Source: Fasciola hepatica
Lineage: Eukaryota > Platyhelminthes > Trematoda > Plagiorchiida > Fasciolidae
Reading direction: 5' to 3'
DNA: 64,000 bases
NCBI GenBank assembly: GCA_948099385.1
Contig: CANUEZ040000140.1
Coordinates: 1,860,001-1,924,000, forward strand
Each line of letters opens with the position of its first letter. Position 1 is the stretch's first letter. Positions 13,040 through 24,617 of the stretch are shown here, in pieces. The notes beneath the pieces were generated by a model. The model made no database searches and had not been told where the DNA came from. It worked only from the letters and a program-made list of their open reading frames with translations. A program made the translations under genes and the position numbers.

Positions 13040-14524
13040 AGCAGCATCGTAGAAAATAAGATAAGTATAAGAAGCGGGAACTCTTGGACTCGAACCTCAA
13101 ACTAGTAAGCTACCTCTAGACCTCAGGGCTCTCCAACAAAACCGTACCCGGGCAAAAGGCCAAAAATTACTGGCCGATTAGCCTTGATGTTGTGCCGTGT
13201 AAGTACCTGGAGCAAATGGTTAGGAAACTGATCTCTAGGCTTTTGATTCAACATAACCCCATACCGGAAGTGCAGTATGGGCTTGTGGCAGGACGATCTT
13301 GTCTGACCAATGTCTTGTCGTTTCTCGAAGAAATGACCAAACGACTAGACGAAGAAGAGTTGATTAGGGCCTGTTGCACGGACTCCAGCAAGGCTTCTGA
13401 ATAAGTGAACGATCGGCCCCTAGACGTCAAACTGCAGTCAATAGGAATGGTGGAAAAGGCCAGGCATGGAGCAAATAGCTTTTCAACAGGGCGAACCTTA
13501 GTGTTAACGTGGGTAGTAATGCTCCGAACTCGGTAGGTTTAACCAGTAGAGTGCCAGGGGCTCGCTGCTTGACCCCCGGTCCTGCTTCATCTTCGTCTAC
13601 GATCCAGCGCATGAGCTCAATAAACCTGCCCTTATGTTTGCTGATGACGTCAAGATTGCTGGAAGAGATATAGAACATGGCATGTTAGTCATACAAAGCT
13701 AGCCGCTCAAGCAAGACCTTCCGCCAAACCTCGCCAGGTTCTCATGCCTGACCACAAATACGGGGACCAGCAAAAATGTTGTGGCATATTTGCAAATGGT
13801 CCTTCAGGTCAAGGAATTATGGGTAGCACTGGACAACAGCTTCAAGCCGTTGAAGCGATGCACCTCAGCAGCCAATATATCCAGTTCAGTTCAGTTCAGT
13901 TTGCACAGGGCAGGTAATGGCCGCGGCCAATCGAGCCTCCAGAATTCCTTTCGATGCTCTGCACACCAGTTATGCGCCCACCACTGCCGAGTGCATTTCG
14001 TCGAATCCCTGCTACAAATGAGGGGAAAACGGAGAGACCTCTTTCGAGTTAGATCCTCCGTGCTGTGTAGGGAGCCGGGGGTTTCGTTCCGATATACCAA
14101 GCCATAGTTAGGCCGCTTATTGGGTACCGCGTGCAAGCCCGGTCACCTTGATACCGGACAGCCTGAGGACGGTATAAGGGCTAGCCACCAGAGCGGCGAT
14201 CGAGCAAAAGGAGGATGGCTAGTCAGAGCGTCTCCGTGCTCTGAATACTTTTTAAATGAGAACGCAAAGCATGAGCTGAGACTTGATAGAAACCCTCTGG
14301 GTGGTAGAGTGATTGTCAGGTTGAACTGGGAAGACACTTGCTGTCTCATCTCAGAAGAAGGCACAGGTGGGCATAGCTGTAGGTTGCAAAGAAAGCAATC
14401 AAGGCTCGGAATCAGGACGAAATACTTCTCAAGTAGGTTGGAACCCTGCGGGAACAAGCTCCCGGAGGAGGTCGTAAATACCACAACATCCAAGGCTTTC
14501 AAGGACGAGGTAGACTGGTGTTGA
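13040..14524 (+). pseudogene. Non-LTR element E remnant, RT split by a SINE-like repeat
   Basis: RT fingers are visible from about 13160, with 'KYLEQMVRKLISRLL' at 13201-13245. 'VQYGLVAGRSCLTNVLSF' follows, the QHGFxxGRSCxTNLL block of CR1-like RTs. A motif-A-like 'CCTDSSKASE' ends at a stop near 13403. A thumb segment ('LWVALDNSFKPLKRCTSAA') runs to about 13876. The SINE-like repeat then interrupts, and sequence resumes near 14104. The C-terminal signature 'KYFSSRLEPCGNKLPEEVV' lies at about 14419-14475 and 'FKDEVDWC' ends the frame at 14524. Frameshifts and stops show an inactive copy. Roughly 25 residues expected around the insertion are missing, so the insertion came with a small deletion or the flank has decayed. 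Confidence 0.77.
13882..14103 (+). repeat. SINE-like repeat, copy 1
   Basis: About 220 bases that interrupt the RT thumb of element E. It begins with tandem AGTTC units at 13882-13900 and then reads TTTGCACAGGGCAGGTAATG. The same order of words occurs at 34811 (plus strand), before 38814 (minus strand) and, more decayed, before 14752 (minus strand). No open frame of note is present. A GTCGAATCCC word near 14000 loosely resembles an internal RNA polymerase III B box, but no convincing A box was found. A short non-autonomous element is therefore inferred, not proven. Confidence 0.6.
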
Positions 14525-15199
14525 GCGGCAGCATGCCCTGAATTACTTTGGAGTGTTTACCGTCAGATGCAATTTATTCATCGTTTTCCATTCTTCCTTT
14601 ACCGAGGCCGACAGCGCACAAAATTCCTGCATCTCCGAAGGATAAACATCACACAGGATTGGGGGCTACGGAATACGCAGCCAACACAACTATCTGACAC
14701 ACGATTGGCTTAAGCAACACAACTTTCCGTGCCAACTAAACTAAACAGAACTGGCCTTGGCTGTACGTTAGAGTACGATCCTCTTTTGCTGCGCTGCCCT
14801 CTTCTTTGTGTTATCGCCGCTTATTCGTGAGCTGCTACTCATCTTTCTCGTTTCTCTCTTTGAGTCTGATGTACTGCGTTTTTACTTCATCTCTCACCAA
14901 AAGGCTAGTAGTAACTTGATCCCGGAACCTGGACGAGTCCATCATCTCCATGTGGTTAGACTCAGAAACAAGTTTGTTCTGACGTGAGTCAGATCTTGAG
15001 ATTCCCCTACCAGCAACCGAGGTAAGCAAATAAAGGGCTCACTTGCCCATCCTAGCGTCTCAGGTAGCCCACCTAAATGCTCGAATCATGAATTCGCCTC
15101 TAAAAACTGATGCAGCAACTCAAGCAACAAAGTATCCAAGCAGATAATTACGGATGCAAATTTGTTGGTCATGAAGGCTTCTAAAGCAGCAAAAAGAGC
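14525..15199. other. Gap after element E, with a SINE-like remnant
   Basis: Probably the 3' UTR of E. Reverse-strand bases from about 14752 down to about 14630 carry a decayed copy of the SINE-like repeat (AGTTTAGTT repeats, then GGCACGG and CCAATCG words in the same order as the other copies). Nothing else was recognised. Confidence 0.4.
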
Positions 15200-16214
15200 C
15201 ATAATTTGAAGCCGTTTTTTGAACATTTGAAGCCCCGCGGAACAAGCTCAACTCTGCTTGGTGGCTCAACCGCCGAAAAACACAACCCAGCCAGGGCATC
15301 TTGGCCGCCTTGGCCTAAGAGAAAGACTTTTAAACTAATGCTGGAATTTAACTCGAAGAATGCTGCCCTGGACCCGCTCACGGAGGCAAGCACTCTAAGG
15401 AAGACATTCGAGCACGTCAGATGAGTCTCGCAAGACAACCTTCTTCACTTCCGTTCAGAAGGGAAGCGAGAGGAAGGTAACCAATCCAGAAAAGAGGAAT
15501 CCACGGGGGGGGGGAAGGGGACTCTGAGCCTTCCTGCTTTCCCCAGAGTTTCCTCACCACGCGGGAAGACGAACTGGACCCGAATCTGCTGGACTCCTGA
15601 CCCCTCATGCTCCCTCAGAGTTTTGTTTTCCCCCGCCTCCTGCGGCTCAGGCACCAACCAAGCCCCTGACATTCGGCGCCCAAAAGGAGGACCTAGAGAA
15701 ATCTGACAGCCAGCTGCTAATAATGGTCATCAACACGAAGGCACAGACTGAAAAGCCCCTGGAATTAAAGGCGGGCAGGCAAGAAAGTGCCACCACTGAC
15801 CCAGTTCCTTCTAGCTCAGCTATCAGGGGACTTAAGCTTCTAGGATTCAGGCGGGAGAAAGCGGGTTTATTGAGAAACCTCTCCGCTTTTCCATCAACAG
15901 CAACACCTTGGCCCCACTGTTCTCAAAATCGACAAGGCCCCAGCTGGAACCTAAGCCGCAGGTCTTCCTTTCTTATACCCTACAACCACCTCAGAATTCG
16001 TTCTCCCTTAGAATTTTTTTGAGCCCATCCTCAGCACAGACCCGTCCTCCGAATAAGACCTCGAAAAAGATCACCAAAAAAGGCGAAACTCCCGCAAAAG
16101 GCTCCTCGAATGGACTCGAACTAGAGAGCCCTAAAGAACCCCACTCAGCTCTTCTACCTCCGACAGTAGCCTTCCACTTTCTGAGACCTCTACTTGGCAT
16201 GCCCTATAAAGCAC
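15200..16214 (+). other. Region upstream of element F endonuclease, possible ORF1 remnant
   Basis: Plus-strand frames at 15206-15424, 15723-16022 and 15908-16231 could be pieces of an ORF1, since the region lies directly before the endonuclease of F. The last has a basic stretch, 'KKITKKGE'. No RRM, zinc finger or coiled-coil pattern is visible, so the assignment rests on position only. Confidence 0.3.
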
Positions 16215-18990
16215 CTCTACCAACCTTTTAGTATCTTTAATAAGACATGAGAACTAAAGCGGTTGATAGCTGACAGAAAGCCTCACATTAGAGCAGTCAC
16301 AGAAATTTGACTCACCCCAGGTAAACAGAAAGGTGAAATTTATATCTCTGGATATGCCTCCGTTTGCAAGAATTCATTAAAAGGCGAAACCGATGGGGTA
16401 GCCCTGTACCTCAACCATAGCCTACCCTCATATCCCGTTTATCTTCCTCCCCGAACTCCCCCTGCTGTTTTTCTATGGGTGTGGATGAAAACTTCTTCCT
16501 CGAAATTTCTCCCAGTGAGTGTGATTTATTTTCCTCCTCGAACTGGTCTGGCGGAATCCCTTCACCTCATAAAAGAGGTGCTAGGTGTGGAAGCCAGCTG
16601 TCATTTCTCTCATTTCTTATCATCAGAGCTTTCAACACTCCGGGTGTCAGCTGAACGAGAAACACTGCTAATGGTCCTTTTGGCCAGGCACTAACGGACC
16701 TAGTAGCCGGACTTTTCTGATCACAGCTCGTCAACCAGCCAATAAGATACCTTACAGAGCACATTCCCTCACTGCTCGATCTGACGACCTCCCAAGAGAA
16801 CCACCCAGCTTAGATGGTAGGCAGACTTCCTCCTCTAGACAGGAGTGACCACAAGGTCCTTCTTTTTGACTACGCAGTCCGTTGACCAGCTGGGGCCTCC
16901 CAACTCGTACTCGCCCGTATGTTCAGGAGGACCAACTTTGATGACCTTGGGTCTTTCTGGCCCAAAATTCAGCGCTTCTGGCCAAATAGCCGATATAAAG
17001 CTCTCAAAAACTGCCTTGAAGACTGTATCCGCCAGACAGACCATCCTCATTTCTTTGGGAAGCAGGCCACGGCTAAAAGTTAACTTCCACCGCCGTGATC
17101 CACCCGATGTCTGTTAGGTGAACGCTCTAGGATGTTTCCTAGGCCTAACTCCATGGGACCAAGAACGGATGCGGAAGAGTTTGTGCTCATTTGTGATGTT
17201 TTTAGGGTTCAAGTAAAGGAATTTGTTGCTAAACAGCAGAGGGCCTACCTCGGGCGAGCGAGCTAAAACATCCCGCCCTTCTCAGGCCTATGCGCAGATT
17301 CAGGCAGCCAGGTGCAACCCCACTTGCGCTGTGCCTTTGAGATGGCGCTGCAGCCACAGATTATTCCCAAGTGGCAGGAATTTTCAGGTCGCATTTCCAG
17401 ACCGTCTATACTTCACAGCCTATCTCTGTCCACCCTCGACTCCCAGGCCTGCAAGCTGAGTAACACTTACGCACTACGCTATTTACGAGACAGAAAAGAC
17501 AGAGCCACCTCCGGCAACTTAGTCCATTTAGTTCGGTGGGCCCGGAAGAAATCCATTCCCGAATTCTTACAAAAACGTCCGCATTATTGACGGAAGTCTA
17601 CTAGGAGCTCTTCCAGCGAAGGGCAAACTCGGGCACCTTCCCGACCTCTTGAAAGAGAGCAACCTTCTGCCCAGTCTCCGAAGAAGGCGATTGCCACCAA
17701 CCGGGGAGCTGACGACTTATATGCTCAACTAGCCTTCCCATCAAGGTTTCTGAAAGCACACTAAAACATGTCACACTGACACACCTGGGCAAGAATGGAT
17801 TATTCTCCATTGCTCGGCTTGGCTTCCTACAGGGAAGTTTATGAGCTACCAGTAAGCTGTGGGTCATGCACAGTCTTACTCGGGCCTGCGACGGAGGTAT
17901 GATTCCTCAAACAACTTTTATCGATTTCGCAAACGCTTTTGGCAGGAAACCGCATATTCCCTTATACACAAGCTGGAGTCCAGGGGAAGTTTTGGCAACA
18001 TACTCGCTTTTCGTCGTAGCTTCCTCGCCTATCGCTCATTTAGAGTCGAAGCTGGTCCTTGTCTTTTGGAATCATCCCCGATTCACTCTGACGTCTCCCA
18101 AAAGACCAGTGCTAGGTCCTTTATTGTTCCCCATTTTTATAAATGACCTTCCAGACAACATATCAGTGAACATTGTAATGTACGCTGACAATGATGCGAT
18201 CTGGGGCTACAAAGCCACAGAATTGCTGTCCCTGATGGGCTGCATTAGGCAATGATCTACCGACTGAAGCCCACCGATTATTGACTGAAAATGTGAGGCA
18301 TGTCTTTCGGTAACTCCCCAGCCCAACTCTTCTGGAAGACCGATACCGCACCAGTCCAGAGATGTGGAGCAGCACAAGGTCTTGGGCTCTTCATTGAACA
18401 TGTCGCTTTTTTTCTCCTGCCATTGGTAACTAGCCAGCAGGTCCACCCTTTGCGCTCTAAACATGGTCAGAGGAAGCTTTTTTTCAATAGTGAAAGAAAA
18501 CTTTTCGGTCCCTTACGGAACTTACATCTGACCTCTTCTAGAATACGGCGGTCAGACTGTACACACAACCTGATGAAGGACCGAGGCTTCTTAGGAAGTG
18601 TGCTAAGGAAAGCCAAGAAACTAGTCCGAGGGATTTCGCGCACTTCCCATCCTCAACGGCTGGCCGGCCTTAAATTGTACCCTTAAGAAACTGGCAAAGT
18701 TAAAGGAGATCCCTTTCCTATGTACAGCCTTTTTACTACAGGGCTTCCAGATCACCTTTCCACGCCCACCATCCTTGACACCCTCACAGGGCAAGCCAAG
18801 AAAGTATTTAGGCCTCGCCTTTGTACAAGTGTCCGCAGGACCTTTTCCACTCACTGAGAGGCCTTGCTCCGGTATAACCTACCGCAGGAGGCTATCAACT
18901 CCCCGAGCGAAGGAGCGTATAAAAAGCGGTCGGAAAAGTTCCTAGGGCAAAACGTTCCAACCCGTGTCTGCTTTCTTTCGAATTTCCCTC
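16215..18990 (+). pseudogene. Non-LTR element F remnant: endonuclease, RT and C-terminus
   Basis: The most complete of the old copies. Endonuclease: 'RKPHIRAVTEI' near 16270-16310 (the T-E of the active site), then 'GVALYLNHSLPSYPV' near 16395 and 'YFPPRTGLAES' near 16530, equivalent to the YRPP block. RT: a 'SGPEEIHSRIL' fingers block near 17535-17570, 'TTFIDFANAFGRKPH' (motif A) near 17912 and 'VLGPLLFPIFINDLPDNI' near 18107. Motif C reads Y-A-D-N at 18181-18192, so the second catalytic Asp is lost. The C-terminal signature is visible near 18826-18930 ('VRRTFSTH', 'LPQEAINSPSEGAYKK'). Stops and frameshifts are scattered throughout. Confidence 0.8.
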
Positions 18991-19599
18991 ATTTGGCCTG
19001 TATTTCTTTACTCTGCTACTGGATATATATATAAGCATAACATAAAAAGACAAAAGAAAAATTAAAAAAGCGAAACTTAGGAACTTTCTGTGACATTCCC
19101 GTCTGCTTTGATTCACAGAAGTTGCTCTTTTGCTGTTTTGTTTTGTGGCACTCCTTCGTACTTGCTTCTGAGCTAAATATCCATATCTTCTTGCTGGTCA
19201 ATCCAGGCCTCCTTTTGCTCTTCCATTTGCGGTATGTGCCCCCGGTAGTCTTTCCCTGCTGCCCAGCTCTCTTGATTTCAGTGGAACAACTACTACAGAC
19301 AAGATGATATCATGATGTTTTGATCACTGAGCTTGGCTTTCAGATCGCAAACTTTTCGTCACCAGTCGAGGTGACATCGTCACTGGACGAGTCCTGAACT
19401 GCCGATTCACCTCGGCTGGCGACGAAACGTTTTCGACCTAAAAGCCAGGCCTGGAGATCAGAACATCATGGCAATCAAAACCTGGGCCACAACCAATACA
19501 AATACTTTAAACCATTGAGAACAGGAAGATGCTCCAACAACCGGAAAAATTTGGGCCTCACCCCCTGACCAGTGTACCACTTTGAGACCTCAAGTCTTT
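18991..19599. other. 3' flank of element F containing a foldback repeat
   Basis: AT-rich flank of F (a short TA run near 19024) followed by the foldback repeat at 19311-19470. No protein motif was recognised. The first 300 bases look like a retrotransposon 3' UTR. Confidence 0.4.
19311..19470. repeat. Foldback (stem-loop) repeat with arms of about 64 bases
   Basis: Bases 19311-19374 and 19407-19470 are imperfect inverted repeats of each other with a loop of about 32 bases. By eye about four of five positions pair, without large bulges. The best parts are the GAGGTGA/TCACCTC pair next to the loop and CATGATGTT paired with GAACATCATG at the outer ends. The loop holds a smaller GGACGAGTCC palindrome. 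No transposase frame is nearby. It could be a MITE-like foldback element or the structured part of a larger repeat. No terminal direct repeats were identified. Confidence 0.75.
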
Positions 19600-22589
19600 A
19601 GGACAACTTGATCTGACTTGACCCGGGGAGAGTGCTTCTGCTTCTTTATTTTCCAGCTGAACAGAAGAAACAGACCCATTCGTAGAACAGGACTGGAGGG
19701 AGCTAACAAAGTTGCAACTGCGCGAGACGATTTGAGCATATACCACGGAAATAATTCTGGACGATCAACTGGCTCCAGCCACTGTCAGTCCTGTGCAAGC
19801 TCGGAGACGCAAGAAACTGGACCCATCAACTGGGCCAAATTCACAAGTCCTGTGGCCTGACCTGACGAACGGCAGACAAAGAAAGGCAAACCGTACAGTA
19901 ATAAGGCACAAAACGAACCCAGAGAAGCGGGAGGTAGAAAGACTTGAAGACGAGCTGAAAAAGTGAGGACCATCGCCGAGGGAGTTGTAGGGAAGAGCCA
20001 GCGTCTTCTTCTGCATAGCGGTGCAGAACCTGTGATCAAAGAGGCGTGGACTAGAAGGGGAGCCAAATATCGGCAAGTTACTAATGTCCTGAGGATGGCA
20101 GAGCTCCCAACTGACTTGAAGTGTGCAGTGTCACAGAGTGGGGCTTTGGAAGGCAAACAACGAGCTGAAGCTGAGGCCCCTGCTCGTTGTCTTTACCAAT
20201 TCCTGCGTCAGGGGCCTACCTCTAGGCCGGGCATTAGGAGCTAAGCACGCGACAGAGGGCTACACAAGGAGCACTCCGGAAACTCTCTCCGGTTCAAAGG
20301 TACCACCGGGTATAAAATCCCCCTCATCAACTTAAACCGAAACTCAAGTAACCAGTTCTCACAGCATCAAAAGCTGACGACACACCGATATGCATATCCA
20401 TGCCTAAAGCCGCAATCATTAGAAGCAGCCAAGCTGGACAGCAAACAGTTTGCGAGCCGGCTAGAGGAAGGGGGGCGGATGGGGCATTAGGTAAACGTAC
20501 AAACAGAGGGTACAAAGCAGGCGGTGCTAGTAAAAAAGCAGTTGCCGAGTGCCATCAAGAGGTGGGGTGTGACCGAAGTGGAAACTGAAGTGGCGGCGAT
20601 GCCAATCTAGTCTAGGCGGAGTACCGGTAATACGAACGGAGTCTATGCAACAGTCGTTGTAAAAATACCCACATAGCTCAATAGAAGCGGGTCCCTGACC
20701 CCCTACAGAGACAACAGAAGGCCAAGCATTGGGACAGAGAGAGCCTCAAAGGTTTTCTTCTGGGACATTACAGTAGCTATGAGCTGCTTAGCCTTGAATG
20801 TTGAAGAAAATTAAGGCCGAATAGCTGCTGGTGCAAGAAGCTGGGCATCCACTCGGGAATAGCTGCCGAGAAAACTACGGCTCGAAGGGGCATTATCAAA
20901 GCAGATGACCTGGCAGAAGGTTCCGCAATGTGATACGCGATGGTCTGTAGCTCAGGAGGTGAATTGGGGGAGAAAAGTCACTGGCTAGAACGAATGGATC
21001 AGGGGTTGTAGCTATCACGGAGACATCTCTGAGAAAGGATCAGAGTGCCGTGCACTTCGTGGCTACGCCAACTATTGGCATAGTGGAACAGACGGTAGAC
21101 CGAGTGAAGAGATACTTTTCCTCGAAAGAGCTGGCTATAATCAGTGGGAGGTCCCGTTTACACTTGTAACGCCCAACATACAAGCCATCGCATGCTGCGT
21201 TTGCGTAGGCCGATGGCCGGTAGGGATGGTCTGTGTCTGCAAGGCCCAGCAAGCAGATAGGGAAGAAGAATCCGAACTATTTCAGCTTCTAAAGATAGTG
21301 TTGATTGGGTCACAGCTCTTTATTGTTTTGGGAGACATGAACCTCCCAGAAATAAATTTGGGCGATGAATGTGCCCCAGGGAAACCAAGGATGGTGCCTC
21401 CAAGATGTGGCTTCACAGCCGCGCCCTCACACTACGCATAAGAGAAGGATGGGCAACGTTCATCTACGCTGGATCTGTTGACAACCGGGTATCGACCTAA
21501 TTCACCTCTTTGTTGATGAAGATGCCATCGGGGAAAAGAGATCATAGAGTTTTGCGTGCGATGTTCACTGTAAGGCTCAACAAACCAGGATCCAGGTTGA
21601 TAGGGAACCACGCTAGAGCGAATGAGCATCAACTGAGGGCCACAGCATGAAGCATACGTTGGTACCCGGAAGTGCCGGAGCCACATGTGAAGGACTGACC
21701 CAGGGCAGTAAAAACCGGACCAATGAGCTTGACAGATGAGCTTGCTCCGTTAACGCGGCAGAGAAATAGGAGTCGGCAACCTTGGTGGGAGCCGGAGATT
21801 ACAACAGCGTTACCTGTTTGTGGAAGGCTTTGGGCTCGTTACAAAGGCCACAGAGCGCGCTACGCGTGAGATGCTTACGAGACAGCCGGGGGTGGGGTCC
21901 AAGTCCTGCAACGAGGTGCAAAAAACTAGCTTGAGAAGAAACTTGTCAAAAGCGTGAAGACAGACCCTGAGAAGTGTCTTCCTTGTAGGCAGTCCAAGGA
22001 AACAACAATTGAGAACGCGGCCACCTCGAAGGTACTCGACGGAGGCACTTCTGTCGACGATAAAGACAAGGCCGAAGCCTCCCCTGGGTCCCTGACGGCT
22101 GGTACCTTCAGAACCAGATGCTAAGTGTGGCGGGATCAGACATATTGAAGAAGCCAGTACTTCAGGAGCTTACTTTGAATCAAGACGATGTGCTCCAAAA
22201 ACTCAAATCTTTGTGCAAGCGCAAAGTGGCCGGACCGAATATGATACATCCGGCACGGGTTCGGTCTCTTTACGGTATCTTATCAGGGGCAATTACCCAG
22301 CTGTACGAGGCGTCTCTAAGGGGATGAGGTGCCAGAGGATCGGCTTAAGGCCATTGTTGTAACTATACATTGGACAGAATCCAGGCAGGAGGCGGAAAAT
22401 TACAGACCGGTCAGCAAGATATCAGTGTTGTGTAAATGCTTGGAACGTATAATCAGAAGGCATTTTTGCCTGCTTCTGGGTAATGACCACTCACTGATAC
22501 CTACACAACATGGGTTTGGTAAAAAGATCGTGTTTGACAAACCTAGTGACGCTCTTAGACGAGACTACAAGGCGAATAGACAAAGGTAC
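19600..22589 (+). pseudogene. Non-LTR element I remnant (5' piece): ORF1 region, endonuclease, RT fingers
   Basis: The first kilobase holds charged frames, such as the 93-codon frame at 19963-20244, that may be ORF1 but show no clear domain. The endonuclease is recognisable: a 'VVAITETSLRKDQ' stretch near 21010-21045 (active-site Glu) and 'LFIVLGDMNLPEINLGD' near 21319-21366 (the GDFN-like block). RT fingers follow: 'KVAGPNMIHPARV' near 22227 and 'RQEAENYRPVSKISVLC' near 22386-22434, then 'CLERIIRRHF' and 'TQHGFGKK' up to about 22530. The reading stops at about 22589 and resumes at 24612 after an insertion. Internal stops show an inactive gene. Confidence 0.77.
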
Positions 22590-24611
22590 TACAGCTGAGG
22601 TTTACCATACACCCGGTCAAGTTCCAAATCAACATATGCACATGTACCCGCTCGGCTCAGAAGTGTACCCTACTGTTTGCGACTACTGATATTCATATCC
22701 ATCGACTTATCTTTTGTCTGTCTGAACTGATTCCATGTTCACCCTCATAATATAACTTCCAGTTACCGGATTCTGTGCCCCGAAACATGAAACGGTTTCA
22801 TTGTTCAGATCCTTATTATGAACATCGCAGTTCCTGATATACTCTTTAAGATACCATTCATCCACTAGGTAATTTGTGTCACCACTACAACTATCTAAAC
22901 AAAGATTTGTTTCTCATCTGCCATCTATTCTACAAAACACGAAATGGTCCTCCTTCCGGCTTTTCATCCCCGTGCCCCATGCTCATTGTATCCTTCCGTT
23001 GCATCTCCTCTCATTCAACCATTTGCGTTTCATGACAGTTGCATTGGCAATGAAGTATCCAAAATCCAGGACATGAATAGTTCGGCTACCTCCTCAGCCT
23101 TCCAAGTCGGACTTCAGCATATCCAACTATGCAGTCATTTGCATTTCCTGGGGGCTCTTCATATGTACCACTTTTATACGACTGTATCAGTCCACTAGAT
23201 GTCCACCTCCCGCATCCACTTTGTTAGCAACATTAGGTGCCCCTATGCTTTTCACCAACGAACCCAGAAAAACCAATAATTGTATCACTTTTCACTCATC
23301 TTTGAACCACTGCCGGTGTTCCACCGAAATATCATGGTGGGCCACCTGCACCACAGTCCATAGAGCGCATTTCTCTACATCCTTAGCTGAAAATCAACTT
23401 CCCCTAATTTAGGCTGCCGTTAGTCTGTTTTATTCCCTTCCTCAAGTCTCAGTTTGGACTTTCTTCAACGTACCCATTCACATAATTATCTGCGCTTTCT
23501 GAAGGTTCCAGTGAAGTACTAATCCCAGTTAAATCCGTCAGATATCAAACATATATACCTCTGTTATGTCCACTTCGTTGTAAATTCGTATTCCTCATAT
23601 GTCAGTCTTGGAGTAACCCCCGATAAATCAATAGTCAAACACCATTTCACCCACCTATTACCTATCGCCGTCTTTCCATAAGTTGTCCACGATTAGGCAC
23701 CAATGCCGAAGACATCCCCGAAGGCCATTTCTCTAAACCTTTGCTGGAAACGAACTATACGCGTGCCAAGTTACTGACCTTCCGGTTGTTTCCCAAATGC
23801 CCAATATCAAACTCATATCAGCATATCCCGTTAAGTAACCGTCTACACGTTTTGTCTGTGTAATTCATTCACCACCCCCATATGACCTTATAAGATCATC
23901 GTATGTCATCTCCTCCGTTCACCCTGTTGTCAACTTATGTTCACCCATTAACCCAAAACAAACCCTTTACTTGAATCGTATTTGACTCACCTGTCAACCT
24001 TCGCCAGTCTGTTCCACCAGATTTCCAGGCTCTGGCGTCTACATACATCTCTTTATGCATGTGTCTTCCACAACTTCTTGATAAATAGTAAGCACTAATT
24101 CGGTGGTAAATCGGACTCTGTTTCATTTACCCAATTCCCCTCCCTAGAAAACACCCCTAAACTCCTTCGGTATTATACCTCTGCTGTTACCCGGGTCATT
24201 TGGGCTATTGTTTCAAGTGCATCTCGGCCATCACCTGTAATTCTTCAATTTTTTGTTAATGCTTTTTCGAAGGTTTTCTTTGTCAGTTTACTCACCCCTG
24301 CGACCCTACACTGACGCTATCCGAAACACTAGGCCTTTTCACTTCATTCTCGATTCACTTCTTCACGTATTTCGGCCACGGAGCCCATTTCACTCACTTC
24401 TGAGAGTTGCATCCACCTGACCTTCAAACTCAAATTTGCCGGGCTTTCATTCATGCGACCCCTAAAACCTATGCCCTTTTGAGCTGCATTTACCCAAATA
24501 ACTATCCAAGGAACCTTTTCGCGACCTCACTTGTACCAATTGATCGTGCCATCAAGCATGCCTCGGGTGTACCCGAAATAAACCAATATTATTATTATTA
24601 TTATTAATATT
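22590..24611 (+). mobile_element. 3'-UTR-only non-LTR insertion splitting element I
   Basis: About 2 kb of pyrimidine-rich sequence without coding motifs, ending in an ATT microsatellite at about 24583-24617. The RT reading frame of I breaks just before it and continues just after it with 'LDFSKASGTIDH'. The insertion therefore fell inside motif A of the RT. Near its 3' end is a hairpin-forming TCGGGTGTACCCGA word (24563-24576) immediately before AATAAACC and the tail. That arrangement resembles the minus-strand family ending at 58983. No RT of its own is present, as expected for a 5'-truncated copy. Confidence 0.7.
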
Positions 24612-24617
24612 ATTATT
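24583..24617 (+). repeat. ATT microsatellite tail
   Basis: Run of ATT units with one AAT interruption, forming the 3' end of the insertion at 22590-24611. Such tails are typical of CR1/RTE-like non-LTR elements. Confidence 0.8.

Noticed and set aside
19375..19440. Hammerhead-ribozyme-like words (CTGGACGAG and GACGAAACG) in the foldback repeat
   Set aside because: The first core would need C-U-G-A-N-G-A, and an extra base breaks it. A stem II between the two words cannot be formed convincingly.
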